64,000 nt of DNA from Cyrtodaria siliqua (lineage: Eukaryota > Mollusca > Bivalvia > Adapedonta > Hiatellidae). The notes under the pieces are model-generated. The model saw nothing but the letters and a program-made list of their open reading frames with translations. It searched no databases and was not told the DNA's origin. Both the position numbers and the translations under genes were made by a program. The stretch lies in assembly GCA_037043455.1 (NCBI GenBank), contig JAWPHD010001229.1, positions 280,036-344,035 on the forward strand, written 5' to 3'. Shown piece by piece: positions 22,460-34,075 of the stretch. How positions within the stretch are numbered: the first letter of the stretch is position 1; the number at the start of each line of letters is the position of its first letter.

Positions 22460-23545
22460 GTAATGAATATACGACATCTTCCAATTAAAAGTGCACCAGA
22501 GTCCGTCAAAATAAAAAAATGACCAACATATTTTTTAACTAAAATGATCTTAGTATTATACTTCATTACCTATTATATTATGTATGTGCCATCAAAATAA
22601 AACATAGAAAAAATAGTATTGACTTGTTTAAGTAACTATTTTGAACATATTAAATGTTGAAATCGTCATTTTGGGGACGGACATAGCACCCGCAAATTAT
22701 GGTGGCAATGTTAAAAGCCAAACACTTGGTAAACTATGACTAGCACTTTGTAAACAATGACATGTTTATATCAAAATATGATTAAGCTTACTCTTAGCTT
22801 ATAAGCTGAGGTTCTAGCTGTAAATACGACCGTGTTATTTTTACAATTTATGAATACATGAATCAAGACATTTGTCCGTCAGGGCCGCTGACGTTTGCAT
22901 ACACCACAAACCTCGCCTGTAAAAGCTATTCGTAAGTAACATATTTGACCAAACTAAGTGACAACTAGTTGATACATGTGTTTTGATCACTACATGTAAA
23001 TGTGATATAAGCAATGAAGACGCTAAAAAAAAAATTTCATCAATATCAAGTCGCGAACGTCAGTTCCGTCAACAAAATTTTTCCACTCTCGCCATACACC
23101 TGAAGTCTATTTATAGATTGTTCGGGGTTTTTCCATATCTAAGTTTAACTCGCCGCTAGGATCGCTACAACGAGATTATGCAAATAACTAAGATGGCGGC
23201 GTTTTGTTTATAGAGATGAGAAGATTCCTGCAATTCTCGGTAAATATTATTCCGTCAAAATTATTTCACGCTCGCAACAGATGACGATTGCAACAACATT
23301 CATGAAACTGGTATTTATAAGAGTTTTTTTGATGAAATAATTACAATAGGATCACAATTTATTCAATTCAAGTCGAATGTATAAATAACAACTTCGTAAC
23401 TACGTTGAAATCCACGAAACCGTTGCAGTCGTCAGATTTTGACGGACAATTTTGTTGCTAACATCATTATTTGACGGAAAAGATGTTGCTGTCGTCATTG
23501 TTTGACAGACCAATGATGTTGCGAACGTCATTATTTGACAGTCTT
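22460..23545 (+). repeat. Dispersed repeat D with CCGTCA / GCAAC motifs
   Basis: Starts near GACATCTTCCAATTAAAAGT. Carries scattered TCCGTCAAA, TGTTGCKNACRTCATT and TTTGACRG motifs (about 22500, 23060, 23250, 23420-23545). A second, inverted copy spans about 33470-34075 (its end there reads GGAAGATGTC). Non-coding and boundaries uncertain. Confidence 0.5.
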
Positions 23546-23570
23546 GAATACAATACTTTATGTTATAAAG

Positions 23571-23845
23571 CACAGGCGACAGTTGCGTTGACAGGACCCT
23601 ACCTATGGCCACGCCCACTTCTTGAAAAAATTGGTCACACATTTTTATTTTATTTTTTATTTATCTCTGGTAACCAGAGATAAATAAAAAAAAAATGGAA
23701 AAAACAAATTCGGGGATTTTTTCATTGATATTAATACTTCTGTCATAAATGTTCATGTTTCATTAATTTTTAGTATCCAGCCAATTTTTTTCAAAAAGTG
23801 GGCGTGGCCATATGTAGGGTCCTGTCAACGCAACTGCCGCCTGTG
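23571..23845. mobile_element. 275-bp MITE with 8-bp target duplication (hAT-like)
   Basis: Ends CACAGGCGACAGTTGCGTTG (left) and the reverse complement CACAGGCGGCAGTTGCGTTG (right). The inverted repeat continues for about 65 bp with few mismatches. TTATAAAG flanks both sides (23563-23570 and 23846-23853). An 8-bp duplication with T at position 2 and A at position 7 fits the hAT rule. Interior AT-rich, no ORF. Confidence 0.85.
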
Positions 23846-23853
23846 TTATAAAG

Positions 23854-24790
23854 GTGCTGAGCACTTTTATGCTTACGAAGGGAGGAATATTAAAATGGCA
23901 CCGTCAGCGAGTCCTTCAGTCTGTCCGTCAGTCCGTCAGTCCGGGTTACTTGCAAAATTGTGTCGCTCAAAACACTAAAACTGTATGGCCTAGAGTCATC
24001 AAACGTTAGGGGAATGTTGCTGGGGGTGTGAAGTTGTGCACGTGGGGTTTCGTTTGCAGCTGTTCATAGAAAGGGCTGAGTTATGACCCTTGACTGGCCT
24101 GAAATTGCCATTGCACGCTATTTTCAAAGTTGTGTCGCTCAAAACTCTAAAACTGTATGGCCTAGAGTCATCAAACGTTAGGGGAATGTTGTTGGGGGTG
24201 TGAAGTTGTGCACCTGGGGTTTCGTTTGCAGCTGTTCATAGTAAGAGCAGAGAAATGACCCTTGACTTAGCAAAAAATTGCCATTGCATGTACGCAATTT
24301 TCAAAGTTGTGTCGCTCAAAAATTTAAAACTGTATGGTCTCGAGTCATCAAACCTTAGGGGAATGTTGCTGGGGGTGTGAAGTTGTGTACCTGGGGTATC
24401 GTTTGCAGCTGTTCATAGTAAGGGCAGAGTTATGACCCTTGACTTAGCCTAAAATTGCCATTGCATGTACGCAATTTTCAAAGTTGTGTCGCTCAAAACT
24501 CTAAAACTGTATGGTCTCGAGTCATCAAACCTTAGGGGAATGTTGCTGGGGGTGTGAAGTTGTGTACCTGGGGTATCGTTTGCAGCTGTTCATAGTAAGG
24601 GCAGAGTTATGACCCTTGACTTAGCCTAAAATTGCCACTAGCCATTTCTCAACTTGCAAACTTGTGTCGCTCAAAACTCTAAAACTGTATGGTCTAGAGT
24701 CATTTAACCTTAGGGGAATGTTATTGGTGGGAGACTCGGAAGAAATAGACTCTTGCTTTGATGTCATTGCTTACAAAAGATAACTCCCTT
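23854..24790 (-). repeat. 172-178-bp tandem array with GTCCGTCA microsatellite
   Basis: TGTCGCTCAAAA starts units at 23961, 24133, 24309, 24487 and 24665. Each has AACTGTATGG, AGGGGAATGTTG and GCAGCTGTTCATAG. To its left are GTCCGTCAGTCCGTCAGTCC and the small palindrome GTGCTGAGCAC. Microsatellite and palindrome on the left suggest a further tandem-core element read on the minus strand, but its 5' end is not clear. It lies directly upstream of the DDE/OTU gene. Confidence 0.7.
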
Positions 24791-24903
24791 CCTGAAAATA
24801 GCAATTTCATTTTTGTCTAGTTCGCTGTATTTTTTTATGGAATATGCAGGAGCTGTTCAAGGTTAGCATCATGTTTTATTGTTGTTTCAGATATTTATTA
24901 AAT

Positions 24904-27900
24904 ATGGAACGCAGTACTGAATTTAGGAGAAAACAAAAAGAACAGAACCCTGCAGCCTACAAAGAGTATTTAAACAAACAGAAAATAAAATCAAAAGAAA
25001 GAAGAGAAAATGCGAAGAAAGCTCTTCTCAAGAAGCCTTCTGAAGAGGTAATTGAAAAAAGAAGGAGACATTTACAGCTTCAAAGAGAAAGGCAGAGGCG
25101 ATATATCCAAACTAAAACTCTTGAGAAGGACGCCAGTTCAATAGAAGATTACCAAACTAAGCAAAAAGTGAAAAGACAGTTGACAAGAAATGCAGTTCAA
25201 TCGAAAAAGGAATACAACCGTGAGAAGAAACAGAATGAGAGGGCAAATATGTCAAGTCAGAAAAAAGTTTGGATAAAAAAGAAAGACCGCGAACGGAAGG
25301 CAAAACAGAGAGCGCTTGAGAAAAAAGAAAGGGGTGTAAATGATATTAGCGGTGCGAACGTAACAATAACTGATACCCCATTTCCATCCAAAAAGACCGA
25401 ACGGAATACCACAAGCAAAGTTCGAAGTTTCATGCCATCCACTCCAGTCAAATTTGCTGTTGTCGTAAAGAATTTAATCAAGAAAACTACGCCAAGGAAA
25501 AAAGAAGCCCTGGAAAAGATTGGTGTGCACAAAATGCACCAAAAAACAAATCTCATAGATGACACAGTGGAATCATTGAAGAAATCAAAGGAAGGGAAAT
25601 CAGCTTTGAAGATAATTGCAAAAAAACTTGTTAACTCAAGCTCTCGCTATCTTGCAAGAAAGCTGATGCTTAATAGAAGAACCATCAAAAACATAAGATC
25701 AGCCCCAAAACCCAGACATTACAAAATTGACAGAGGATCAGTAAGGCATTTTTATTATAGAGAAGATATTTCCAGGGTGCTACCTCAGAGGAGATATGCA
25801 ACAAAAGATGGGCCTGGATATGCGATGCAGGTTTCAATAGAAGCTGCTTGTTCATTATATAAAACAGAAACAGGTAGAAAAGTTAGCTTGGCAACATTCG
25901 CATCACTGAGACCCAAAAACGTAAGAACAATCCATACCAGTCATCGAGACTATTGCTGTTGCACATACTGCATCAACATAAGATACAAACTGCTATCACT
26001 TAGTAGAGCTGTTGGTGACAAGAACAAAAAGAATACCAATGAGCGAGACATATTTCAAATTTTGCTATGTCAGAAATCAGACAGTGAAAGGTTCAACAAG
26101 CCTGAATGTATCAACGGTACTTGTACTAGTTGCCATGACTACAGGGATACATTGAGCAGGTACTACAGTGATGTACCTGCAGACAAAGAAATGGTATGGA
26201 ATCGATGGGAGAGTCAGAGAGGCCAAGATGGGAATTCCAAAAAACAACTTGTGACCAAACGCGGAAAGAAGAAAGATTTACTTGAGGAACTAGTAGGCTG
26301 CGATATTGAGAAACCTGCACAGGGAACATCATTCCTACAACACCTTCACGTAGCAGTATGGCAGAATAAGCAATTTGAAAACATTAAAACTAACCTACCT
26401 GAAAACTGTACTCTCCAAGTTTTAGATTTTGCCAAAAATAGGGAAATAAAATATCAGGATGAAATAAAATCGGCATTCTACACCTCTCGTCAGGTTACAC
26501 TCCACCCTGTTGTAACATTCTACAGAGATGAATGTAATACAGTTACAAGAGAATCTTCAATTGTTATTTCGGAGGACAACCAGCATGACTATCATGCTGT
26601 TCACCACTTTCTGAATATGGTAGATGAGCATATTGTGTCACAGCTTGGACAAGAACCAGTAAAGAAGTATGTATTCAGCGATGGCTGCAGTTCGCAGTAT
26701 AAATCGAAAGGCCCATTTGCTGACTTGGCGTTTGACAAGGGAAACATCAACAGAAATTTTTACGGTTCCGAGCACGGAAAAGGAGATTGCGATGCAGAAA
26801 TAGGAGTTTTAAACAGAGCAGTCGATCGTGCAATCATTGGCAGAAAGGTTATTATGAATAGTGCAGCAGAGCTCTATAATTACTGTAAACTGAATTTGGA
26901 AATGGATGAACCTTTTTATAAAAGGAAGTTCTTCTTTGTGAAAGATGGGGAGATTGTTAGGAACAGAAAAGAAACCGAAGTTAAAACTTTACCGAAGACT
27001 AGGAAATTTCATCAAATTCTAAATGTGAGAGAGACCATTGGCAGCACTGAGGCACCCACTCTGAAAGTTCGTAATTTGTCCTGCTTCTGCAGACATTGCG
27101 AAGAGGGGGCACGTTTTCACATCTGTGTGAACTCTTCTTATGTGGATGTATACGAAACAAAACAACTCATTGCAACTAGACCAATCCCTGTAGTCAATGA
27201 TGGTCAGGAGCTGAATGAACAGCCGAAAGGAAAGAAGTCAGGAATGAAAAACAAAGCCGAGGATGCTCTAGATGAACAGCCAAAAGAAAAGAGGTCGAGG
27301 ACAAAGAACAATGTCAAGGAGGCTCAGGGTGAACAGTCAAAAGGCGAGAAGACAGGAACAAAAAACAATGTCAAGGAGGCTCAGGGTGAACAGTCAAAAG
27401 GAGAGAAGACAGGAACAAAGAAAAATGTCAAGGAGGCTCAGGGTGAACAGTCAAAAGGAGAGAAGACAGGAACAAAGAAAAATGTCAAGGAGGCTCAGGG
27501 TGAACAGTCAAAAGGAGAGAAGACAGGAACAAAGAAAAATGTCAAGGAGGCTCAGGGTGAACAGTCAAAAGGAGAGAAGACAGGAACAAAGAAAAATGTC
27601 AAGGAGGCTCAGGGTGAACAGTCAAAAGGAGAGAAGACAGGAACAAAAAACAATGTCAAGGAGGCTCAGGGTGAACAGTCAAAAGGAGAGAAGACAGGAA
27701 CAAAGAAAAATGTCAAGGAGGCTCAGGGTGAACAGTCAAAAGGAGAGAAGACAGGAACAAAGAAAAATGTCAAGGAGGCTCTGGAGAAACAGTGGAAAGG
27801 GAAGAGTTCCAGAACAAAGAACAGCGTTGAGGATGCTCTAGATCAACCAAATGGAAGAAGGCAAGAAACAAAGAACAAAGAATGTGAAGTTAAGGAAAGA

Positions 27901-28805
27901 CAGTCTTTTCCAAAATGTACTGCTTCCAATACTTTTGGTGATACCGGAATGAGAACTCGTTTCTTTGAGTTGAAATTAGAAGAGTTGCAAAAGATAAAAA
28001 CCTATGCTGAACTAGAAACTCAGGCCAACATCTTATTTGAAGACTGCATTGATAAATATGGTCATGCAACATGTATCCCGGATGCCAATGTTGTCAAACT
28101 AAAATTAGTTGGAGACTCACTTGCTCAGGCAATGATACCAAATGAATGGGCATCAAACATCGCAGTGAGAGTGTTTGGAGATGGAAATTGTCTTGCGAGA
28201 AGTGGCAGTATTCTGGCATTTGGCCAAGAGGAGTGGCACATTGAAATCAGGTATAGACTGATCCTTGAACTTGTGATCAACAGTGAACTGTATCTCAACA
28301 CAGCATATGTGAATAAAGGTGTCAAATTACCACCTTTAGAAGCTACATCTTTAGCTACTACATATGCCATGTTTTCCGAACATTATACCCCGGGCGATGT
28401 TATGTCTACTTCAGTCATAAGGCGGATTTTCAGAGCAGAAGTCATGTCTATTCTGAACAGGAATACATTTATGGGCATTTGGCAAGTTATGGCCTTGTCT
28501 TCAGTTCTTGGATGTAGGCTTCATTCAGTATACCCAAACCTTGGTCATGGTGTTTGTCAGATGACGTTGAACAGACTTGTTCTTCCGAGACAAGAGAGAT
28601 GTTGTCACACAGCTGTTATAATGTGGACGAGTAACAGGGAAGACATGGTTCCATCAAACTGGGTACCTAACCACTTTGTACCTGTATTGCCTCTTCAAGA
28701 GCCTCAACAAGATCTCCATATTGATGGCCTTGATTACAGTATGACTGATTCCCTCCAAGAATTGATCGATTCTGATCTGGTTTCATACCTGATAAGTTCA
28801 TTAAG
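24904..28805 (+). CDS. Exon 1: DDE/RNase H-like and OTU-like protein
   Basis: The ATG at 24904 follows an acceptor-like TTGTTGTTTCAG (to 24890), so a non-coding exon probably lies upstream; an in-frame ATG at 24844 precedes that acceptor. Residues 1-150 are Lys/Arg/Glu-rich, helical or coiled-coil. CCCTYC and CINGTCTSC are Cys clusters. VLDFAKN (D508), VFSDGCSSQYK (D593) and HGKGDCDAEIG (D630/E632) fit, in my reading, the acidic triad of an RNase H-fold DDE transposase-like domain; FSDG..SQYK with HGKG.CD recurs in many uncharacterised invertebrate proteins. CFCRHC follows, then a Lys-rich linker of eight 19-residue repeats (about 802-960). VFGDGNCLARS (C1096) and NHFVPVL (H1257) are the Cys and His boxes of an OTU-type cysteine protease, closest to that of vertnin. 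The frame is open throughout and ends at a GTAAGA donor in phase 2. Activity is not provable; it may be a domesticated or still mobile transposase. Confidence 0.85.
27309..27790 (+). repeat. 57-bp in-frame tandem repeat, eight near-identical copies
   Basis: Encodes NVKEAQGEQSKGEKTGTKK repeatedly, eight times with only K/N changes, flanked by older diverged versions (DEQPKEKRSRTKN before, EKQWKGKSSRTKN after). High identity at DNA level shows recent expansion. It also creates a long open shadow frame that is not a gene. Confidence 0.95.
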
Positions 28806-29139
28806 GTAAGAATCTTTTGTACAAAAACACCGGGGTCATCGTGCCAATAACAACTATATTGTCTTTCCGTGTAGCAAGTTCATCATATTATAATATATCA
28901 AGTAAATACACATGGATGGTTATATAACTGTATCAGTTTTAATTCCAGCTTCCAACATAGTGTAGTTTGGTCATGTCTTAGACTTTGTGCAAATAACAGT
29001 GCACGCCAAAAATAAAGATTGATACTTTATTGGCCATCACATGAACATATAATGTCAGTATTAATCATGAACATATTAATGTTATATCAAATGTCCATAT
29101 TATTTCTTTTAACACTAAATATATTTCAACATCTTATAG

Positions 29140-29274
29140 CTCCGAAGGGGAACCATTGACAGATATGATTGATGAAAAGCTGACCCCAGACATAGTGCAA
29201 GATTTACCGAATGAATCAGATGTATATGATAAAGGGTATACCCCAGCTATATCAACAGATGAAGCTGAACTGAG
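29140..29274 (+). CDS. DDE/OTU gene exon 2
   Basis: Acceptor ATCTTATAG, donor GTGAAC, 135 nt, phase 2 in and out. Completes Ser across the junction, then reads SEGEPLTDMIDEKLTPDIVQ and ends AISTDEAEL. Acidic tail following the OTU-like domain. Its last part is homologous to the repeated exons 3-6. Confidence 0.75.
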
Positions 29275-29483
29275 GTGAACTTGCTTTTTGTATCATTCTA
29301 AGTCATTCAAAACAATGTTTTATATTTTAATAGAAAGTACATGCATTAAAAGCTGCTATTGTAATTTTAATCTCCTTTAAATTAAAAACTGTTATATTGT
29401 TTTACACGTTCGTTAATTTATATTGTAAATGTTGCTTCATAATGTATTAACCAAGTTGAATACTAAATGTTTTCGTCTATTAG

Positions 29484-29558
29484 GTATGAAGTGGAACCGG
29501 TTGTTGTAACCAAGACCCCAGACACCCGAGATATATCCACAGATGAAGCTGAACTGAG
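29484..29558 (+). CDS. DDE/OTU gene exon 3 (repeat unit 1)
   Basis: 75 nt, acceptor TCTATTAG, donor GTGAAC, phase 2 on both sides, so it can be added or skipped without shifting the frame. Reads RYEVEPVVVTKTPDTRDIST plus DEAEL. Confidence 0.75.
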
Positions 29559-29767
29559 GTGAACTTGCTTTTTGTATCATTCTAAGTCATTCAAAACAAT
29601 GTTTTTTATTTTAATAGAAAGTACATGCATTAAAAGCTGCTATTGTAATTTTAATCTCCTTTAAATTAAAAACTGTTATATTGTTTTACACGTTCGTTAA
29701 TTTATATTGTAAATGTTGCTTCATAATGTATTAACCAAGTTGAATACTAAATGTTTTCGTCTATTAG

Positions 29768-29842
29768 GTATGAAGTGGAACCGGTTGTTGTAACCAAGAC
29801 CCCAGACACCCGAGATATATCCACAGATGAAGCTGAACTGAG
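29768..29842 (+). CDS. DDE/OTU gene exon 4 (repeat unit 2)
   Basis: Identical in length, phase and splice sites to exon 3, 284 bp downstream; the encoded 25 residues are the same. Confidence 0.75.
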
Positions 29843-30051
29843 GTGAACTTGCTTTTTGTATCATTCTAAGTCATTCAAAACAATGTTTTATATTTTAATA
29901 GAAAGTACATGCATTAAAAACTGCTATTGTAATTTTAATCTCCTTTAAATTAAAAACTGTTATATTGTTTTACACGTTCGTTAATTTATATTGTAAATGT
30001 TGCTTCATAATGTATTAACCAAGTTGAATACTAAATGTTTTCGTCTATTAG

Positions 30052-30126
30052 GTATGAAGTGGAACCGGTTGTTGTAACCAAGACCCCAGACACCCCAGAT
30101 ATATCCACAGATGAAGCTGAACTGAG
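30052..30126 (+). CDS. DDE/OTU gene exon 5 (repeat unit 3)
   Basis: Same as exon 3 except TPDTPD for TPDTRD (CGA to CCA). 284 bp from exon 4. Confidence 0.75.
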
Positions 30127-30335
30127 GTGAACTTGCTTTTTGTATCATTCTAAGTCATTCAAAACAATGTTTTATATTTTAATAGAAAGTACATGCATTA
30201 AAAACTGCTATTGTAATTTTAATCTCCTTTAAATTAAAAACTGTTATATTGTTTTACACGTTCGTTAATTTATATTGTAAATGTTGCTTCATAATGTATT
30301 AACCAAGTTGAATACTAAATGTTTTCGTCTATTAG

Positions 30336-30410
30336 GTATGAAGTGGAACCGGTTGTTGTAACCAAGACCCCAGACACCCCAGATATATCCACAGATGAAG
30401 CTGAACTGAG
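30336..30410 (+). CDS. DDE/OTU gene exon 6 (repeat unit 4)
   Basis: Same 25 residues as exon 5 (TPDTPD). 284 bp from exon 5. The intron that follows starts with the repeat sequence, then diverges, marking the end of the duplication. Confidence 0.75.
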
Positions 30411-31017
30411 GTGAACTTGCTTTTTGTATCATTCTAAGTCATTGAAAACAATGTTTAATATTTAATGGAAAGAACATACATTAAAAGCTGCTATTGTAAT
30501 TTTAAACTCCTAAAATTTTGAAATTGTTCAACCGTTTTTACATGTAAGTTTATTTACAGTGCATTTGTTTACGGAAGTTACATTTATATTTACCAAGTTT
30601 AATTAATGTATGTAAAAATGTCTCTGAATTTCATGTACTGTGAAATCATATTTATAATTCCATTGTCGATTGATATAAAGTTATGTACTTTGGACACAAA
30701 AGGGATATTTTAATAAGACATTTATATACACCCAGGGATTTCAAATTTAACACATTAATGCTAATTTTACTTTGTTATAAAAAGCCTTTACCAGACCACG
30801 AAATCAAGGAATGTTTACGATTTCGCATGCATACACTGTATCTTAAATGAAAGAAAGTATATTTCTTACATCAAAAACTCATTAAATTGAGGTCTTTGAC
30901 AAGTTTAAATACAGATTTATTATTGGTTTGAAAAAAAAAAGCCAAAATTCATGAATGTATCAATTAAATTCATTTATTCATACATTACATCATTCATAAG
31001 ATGTATTATTCATATAG

Positions 31018-31075
31018 GTTTCCTGTAGGAACCAACATATTAGTTAGTGTTGGTTCAGTTGTGTTGAAAGCTGTT
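31018..31075 (+). CDS. DDE/OTU gene exon 7
   Basis: Acceptor TTCATATAG, donor GTAAGT, 58 nt, moves phase 2 to phase 0. Reads RFPVGTNILVSVGSVVLKAV. Phase fits both neighbours exactly. Hydrophobic strand-like sequence with no named domain. The introns on either side (30411-31017 and 31076-31665) hold nothing recognised. Confidence 0.65.
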
Positions 31076-31665
31076 GTAAGTAAACAGTTGTCAAATTTGT
31101 GTTACAATTTGTTTAATTTGTGTTTAGTTTGCTGATAATTGTAAATCATGGAGTTTGACATGGTTTGCATCTGCACAAATTGATGTTTGTTTCTTGAAAT
31201 GCGACTGAAATAGAAAGCCAATCTGACAATAATGATCTTCCGTAGACGTATTTGTTTACTAGCTTGAAATTTTCAATTTTCTAGTCCTTTAGATATCCTT
31301 TGAGAACTCTTTTCTAAAGTTATCTACAAGTTCTTGGGTTTAATATAAATAAGGTAATTCTTGCTAGATGCGCTTGGTCGATATCACTTTTACAGGTTGA
31401 TAAATCCTCATTTATAATGTCCTTACTAAAAGGAAATAGTTCTACATTATATATGACTTCACGAGTTCATTGTAATCTTGCCTGTCACACAACCTATAGA
31501 TGAGCAATAATGTCACTCTTGGGCATCTTGTTTTTTATAACCTTTTGATATAATATATCTCTCTTTTTCATGCAATTTTTTTTAAATTCTCTTAAATTCT
31601 CTTTCTACCCAAAATATATATTCCACTTTCTTCCTGTATTTTATGTTTTGAACTTAAACTTTCAG

Positions 31666-31857
31666 GTTGTTCAAACCCCAGATGATTATCTGTCAGCAGA
31701 TGACCTTGGACAATGGGTACAATACTATAAAAAGGCTAAAAGGAACCAATGGACCCTGGATGATAAACCTTTTTTTGTTTTGTGGAAGGATACAGTCAAA
31801 GTGCTTGATGAACCATCTATGTCAATGTCTGGTTCTAGGCTTTATTATATTTTTTAA
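31666..31857 (+). CDS. DDE/OTU gene terminal exon 8
   Basis: Acceptor AACTTTCAG, phase 0, 63 codons and TAA. Reads VVQTPDDYLSADDLGQWVQY, then WTLDDKPFFVLWKDTVKVLD, ending SGSRLYYIF. The eight exons total 4587 nt (1528 residues plus stop), which supports the model. A candidate polyadenylation signal AATAAA lies at about 32152. Function of this C-terminal region unknown. Confidence 0.7.
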   Translation, partial: VVQTPDDYLSADDLGQWVQYYKKAKRNQWTLDDKPFFVLWKDTVKVLDEPSMSMSGSRLYYIF

Positions 31858-33300
31858 AACACATACATTAGGACCTGCTTCAAGATGTACATCACTTTCT
31901 TTTTTTTATTAAATAATAGACATTTAATATCAACAATAATGGACAGTTGCTATTTATGAAGAAAGTTTATTGTGTATGAATTTACATTTTCTGTCATTAC
32001 CCGTAATTCTAACACACATGGTGGCGTCCGCTGTGTAAACATATCTATATAGGAAACCAACTATACATTATTATATGATAATGTAAACTTGGCCATTACA
32101 ATTCCTCCACTGGAATTTGAGGATAAAACCCTCAATATTGTTTTTGTGATCAATAAATGATACAAACATTTCATTTTGTGTTTTTTCATATTTGTAAGAA
32201 ATAGTGAAAAGGAAAACAGAACTGGAAACTCATAAAACTCAAATGAGTCTTCAAATTAGAAAATAAGCGTCTATGACCAGATATTAGTTAGGTTGCAGTT
32301 TTTTAACTTCTAGTTATGTATATGTATGTGTAATTTCAAAAGGAGAAAACAAAACAGTAAAATTTTGTGTAAGTATAGTATATTTTATAATGTATAGTTT
32401 TCAAATTATATCAATTTAGTTTATTTTACCAGTACATGTATAAAATCCCAAACTCGCTAATATCTTGGTCATTATCAAATATCATTGAATTGAAGGTGAC
32501 AAAATAAAAGGGAAGTGAAGAAAACTCCAAAAGAATCAAAGTTTTCTCTTTTGTATAGAAAGATAGAAGAGAACATCTATAGAGATATTGAGGTGTGTAT
32601 ACATATGCTTAGTGTAACCTGGACAACACAACATTATTTACATAAGCATGGAGAAAATATAAAGATTAGTAAGCATCTATGGTGAGCCCCAAGGTCCCTT
32701 GACACTAGGGTTGCCTTGCTAACCAACCATTTACCATAACTATGTAAGATTCCCAAAACCAGTGCAACAATAATTGTTCATGGTAAATGGTTGGTGGAAA
32801 TCTCAGAAAAGCTCCAATATAGATTATTCTGGAGCCATATATACTCATAAAGCATCAGTATCATTTTTAAAGTAAGTCGATTTTTTCCACTTTTAAGTTA
32901 AATAAAATTACGGTCAATAGTTTCATTAAAATGATTATAAAACGTGATTATTTGTGTGATACTTATACGAAAATAGCTGGACAATAATAATAAGAACAAC
33001 TATTGATCACAACACTTGACTGAAGGAAAAGTTTTTCAAGAAAAAATATTTTAACTAAGTAAATAATTTTGCCGAGATGCTTTATGAATACGGTCCCAGG
33101 TTGGTTGCTACAATTATTAAAAGATTGCTCTGAGATTTCCAAACCCAATACAGACATGTGTGATCATATACATGCTGAGTGCTGATTACACAATAAACAC
33201 AAAAATGAAAGCACACACAACATGCATAAGTTGAACTGCCTACCGTATCACTATGTTACAAGCACCATAGCATGTGACTAGGTAGCTAATGGGTTAAAGG
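31858..33300. other. Intergenic AT-rich region with one hairpin
   Basis: No exons recognised. Contains a 15-bp perfect inverted repeat, CCAACCATTTACCAT (32723-32737) and ATGGTAAATGGTTGG (32780-32794), with a 42-bp loop, perhaps a small fold-back remnant. Confidence 0.45.
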
Positions 33301-33469
33301 CATCTACTACTAGAAAAAGTTTGTTTATGACCATGCGTTGTCCGCCGTACGTCTTTTAAACGCAATCTCCTCCTATACCACTGGACCAATTAGATTGATA
33401 TTTCATTTTTTATCAGATTAAGACATTTATAAATTTTGTATCTGCATTTTCTGTCGTAAATTACATTAC

Positions 33470-34075
33470 CAATGCAGGAATCCGTAAAAAATGACATTAG
33501 CAATACACGAGTCCGTCAAAAAATGACATTAGCAACACATGAGTCCGTCAAGAATGACATTAGCAACAAACGAGTCCGTCAAAAAATGACATTAGCAACA
33601 TAAGAGTCCGTCAAGAATGACATTAGCAACGAAATAGTCTGTCAAAAAATGACATTAGCAACACACGAGTCCGTCAAAAAATGACATTAGCAACGAAATA
33701 AAACATACAAAATTCTTACTTCCCAAAACTATTTTAATATTTAATATCAATAGCTTTGTGCACTTTATATTGTTACATATATATGTTAAGACATTTTTGT
33801 ACAATGCTTTGTATTTTGATGATTATTCAAAATTTTACTTGTTGCTAATGTCACCAAAGTCCGTCAAATTTTCCGTCAAAAAATGACATTAGCAACGCAA
33901 ATATAAAAACTCCAAAATCTTCAAAAAAAAGAATTATTGTGTTTTTTAAACTTCATATATATCATGTTTATGACATAATCTTTCAGTTTGCAATGGTATT
34001 TTTTAAGTAAATTTGACTTTAAACAATCAGACATAATGGGATGTTATGGTGCACTATTAATTGGAAGATGTCATA
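33470..34075 (-). repeat. 31-bp minisatellite and second copy of repeat D
   Basis: Seven contiguous units of TCCGTCAAAAAATGACATTA plus GCAAC and 6 or 7 more bases (33480-33700), length about 31 with two-base indels. One more unit is at 33870. An inverted GTTGCTAATGTCA lies at 33840. The right end GGAAGATGTC matches the start of the D copy at 22460 in opposite orientation. Confidence 0.7.

Larger units (their letters stand above)
29245..30490 (+). repeat. 284-bp tandem exon-plus-intron duplication, four units
   Basis: Each unit is a 75-bp exon with a 209-bp intron. The introns begin GTGAACTTGCTTTTTGTATC and end TTTTCGTCTATTAG, with only scattered single-base differences. The array starts inside exon 2 and fades after 30480. 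Confidence 0.95.

Noticed and set aside
27272..27841. A 189-codon gene in another frame of the repeat linker
   Set aside because: It exists only because the 57-bp repeat unit keeps all frames open. It is a shadow of the main frame.
33480..33700. CRISPR-like regular short repeats
   Set aside because: Units are contiguous with no unique spacers, lengths vary, and the surrounding genome is clearly eukaryotic. It is a minisatellite.
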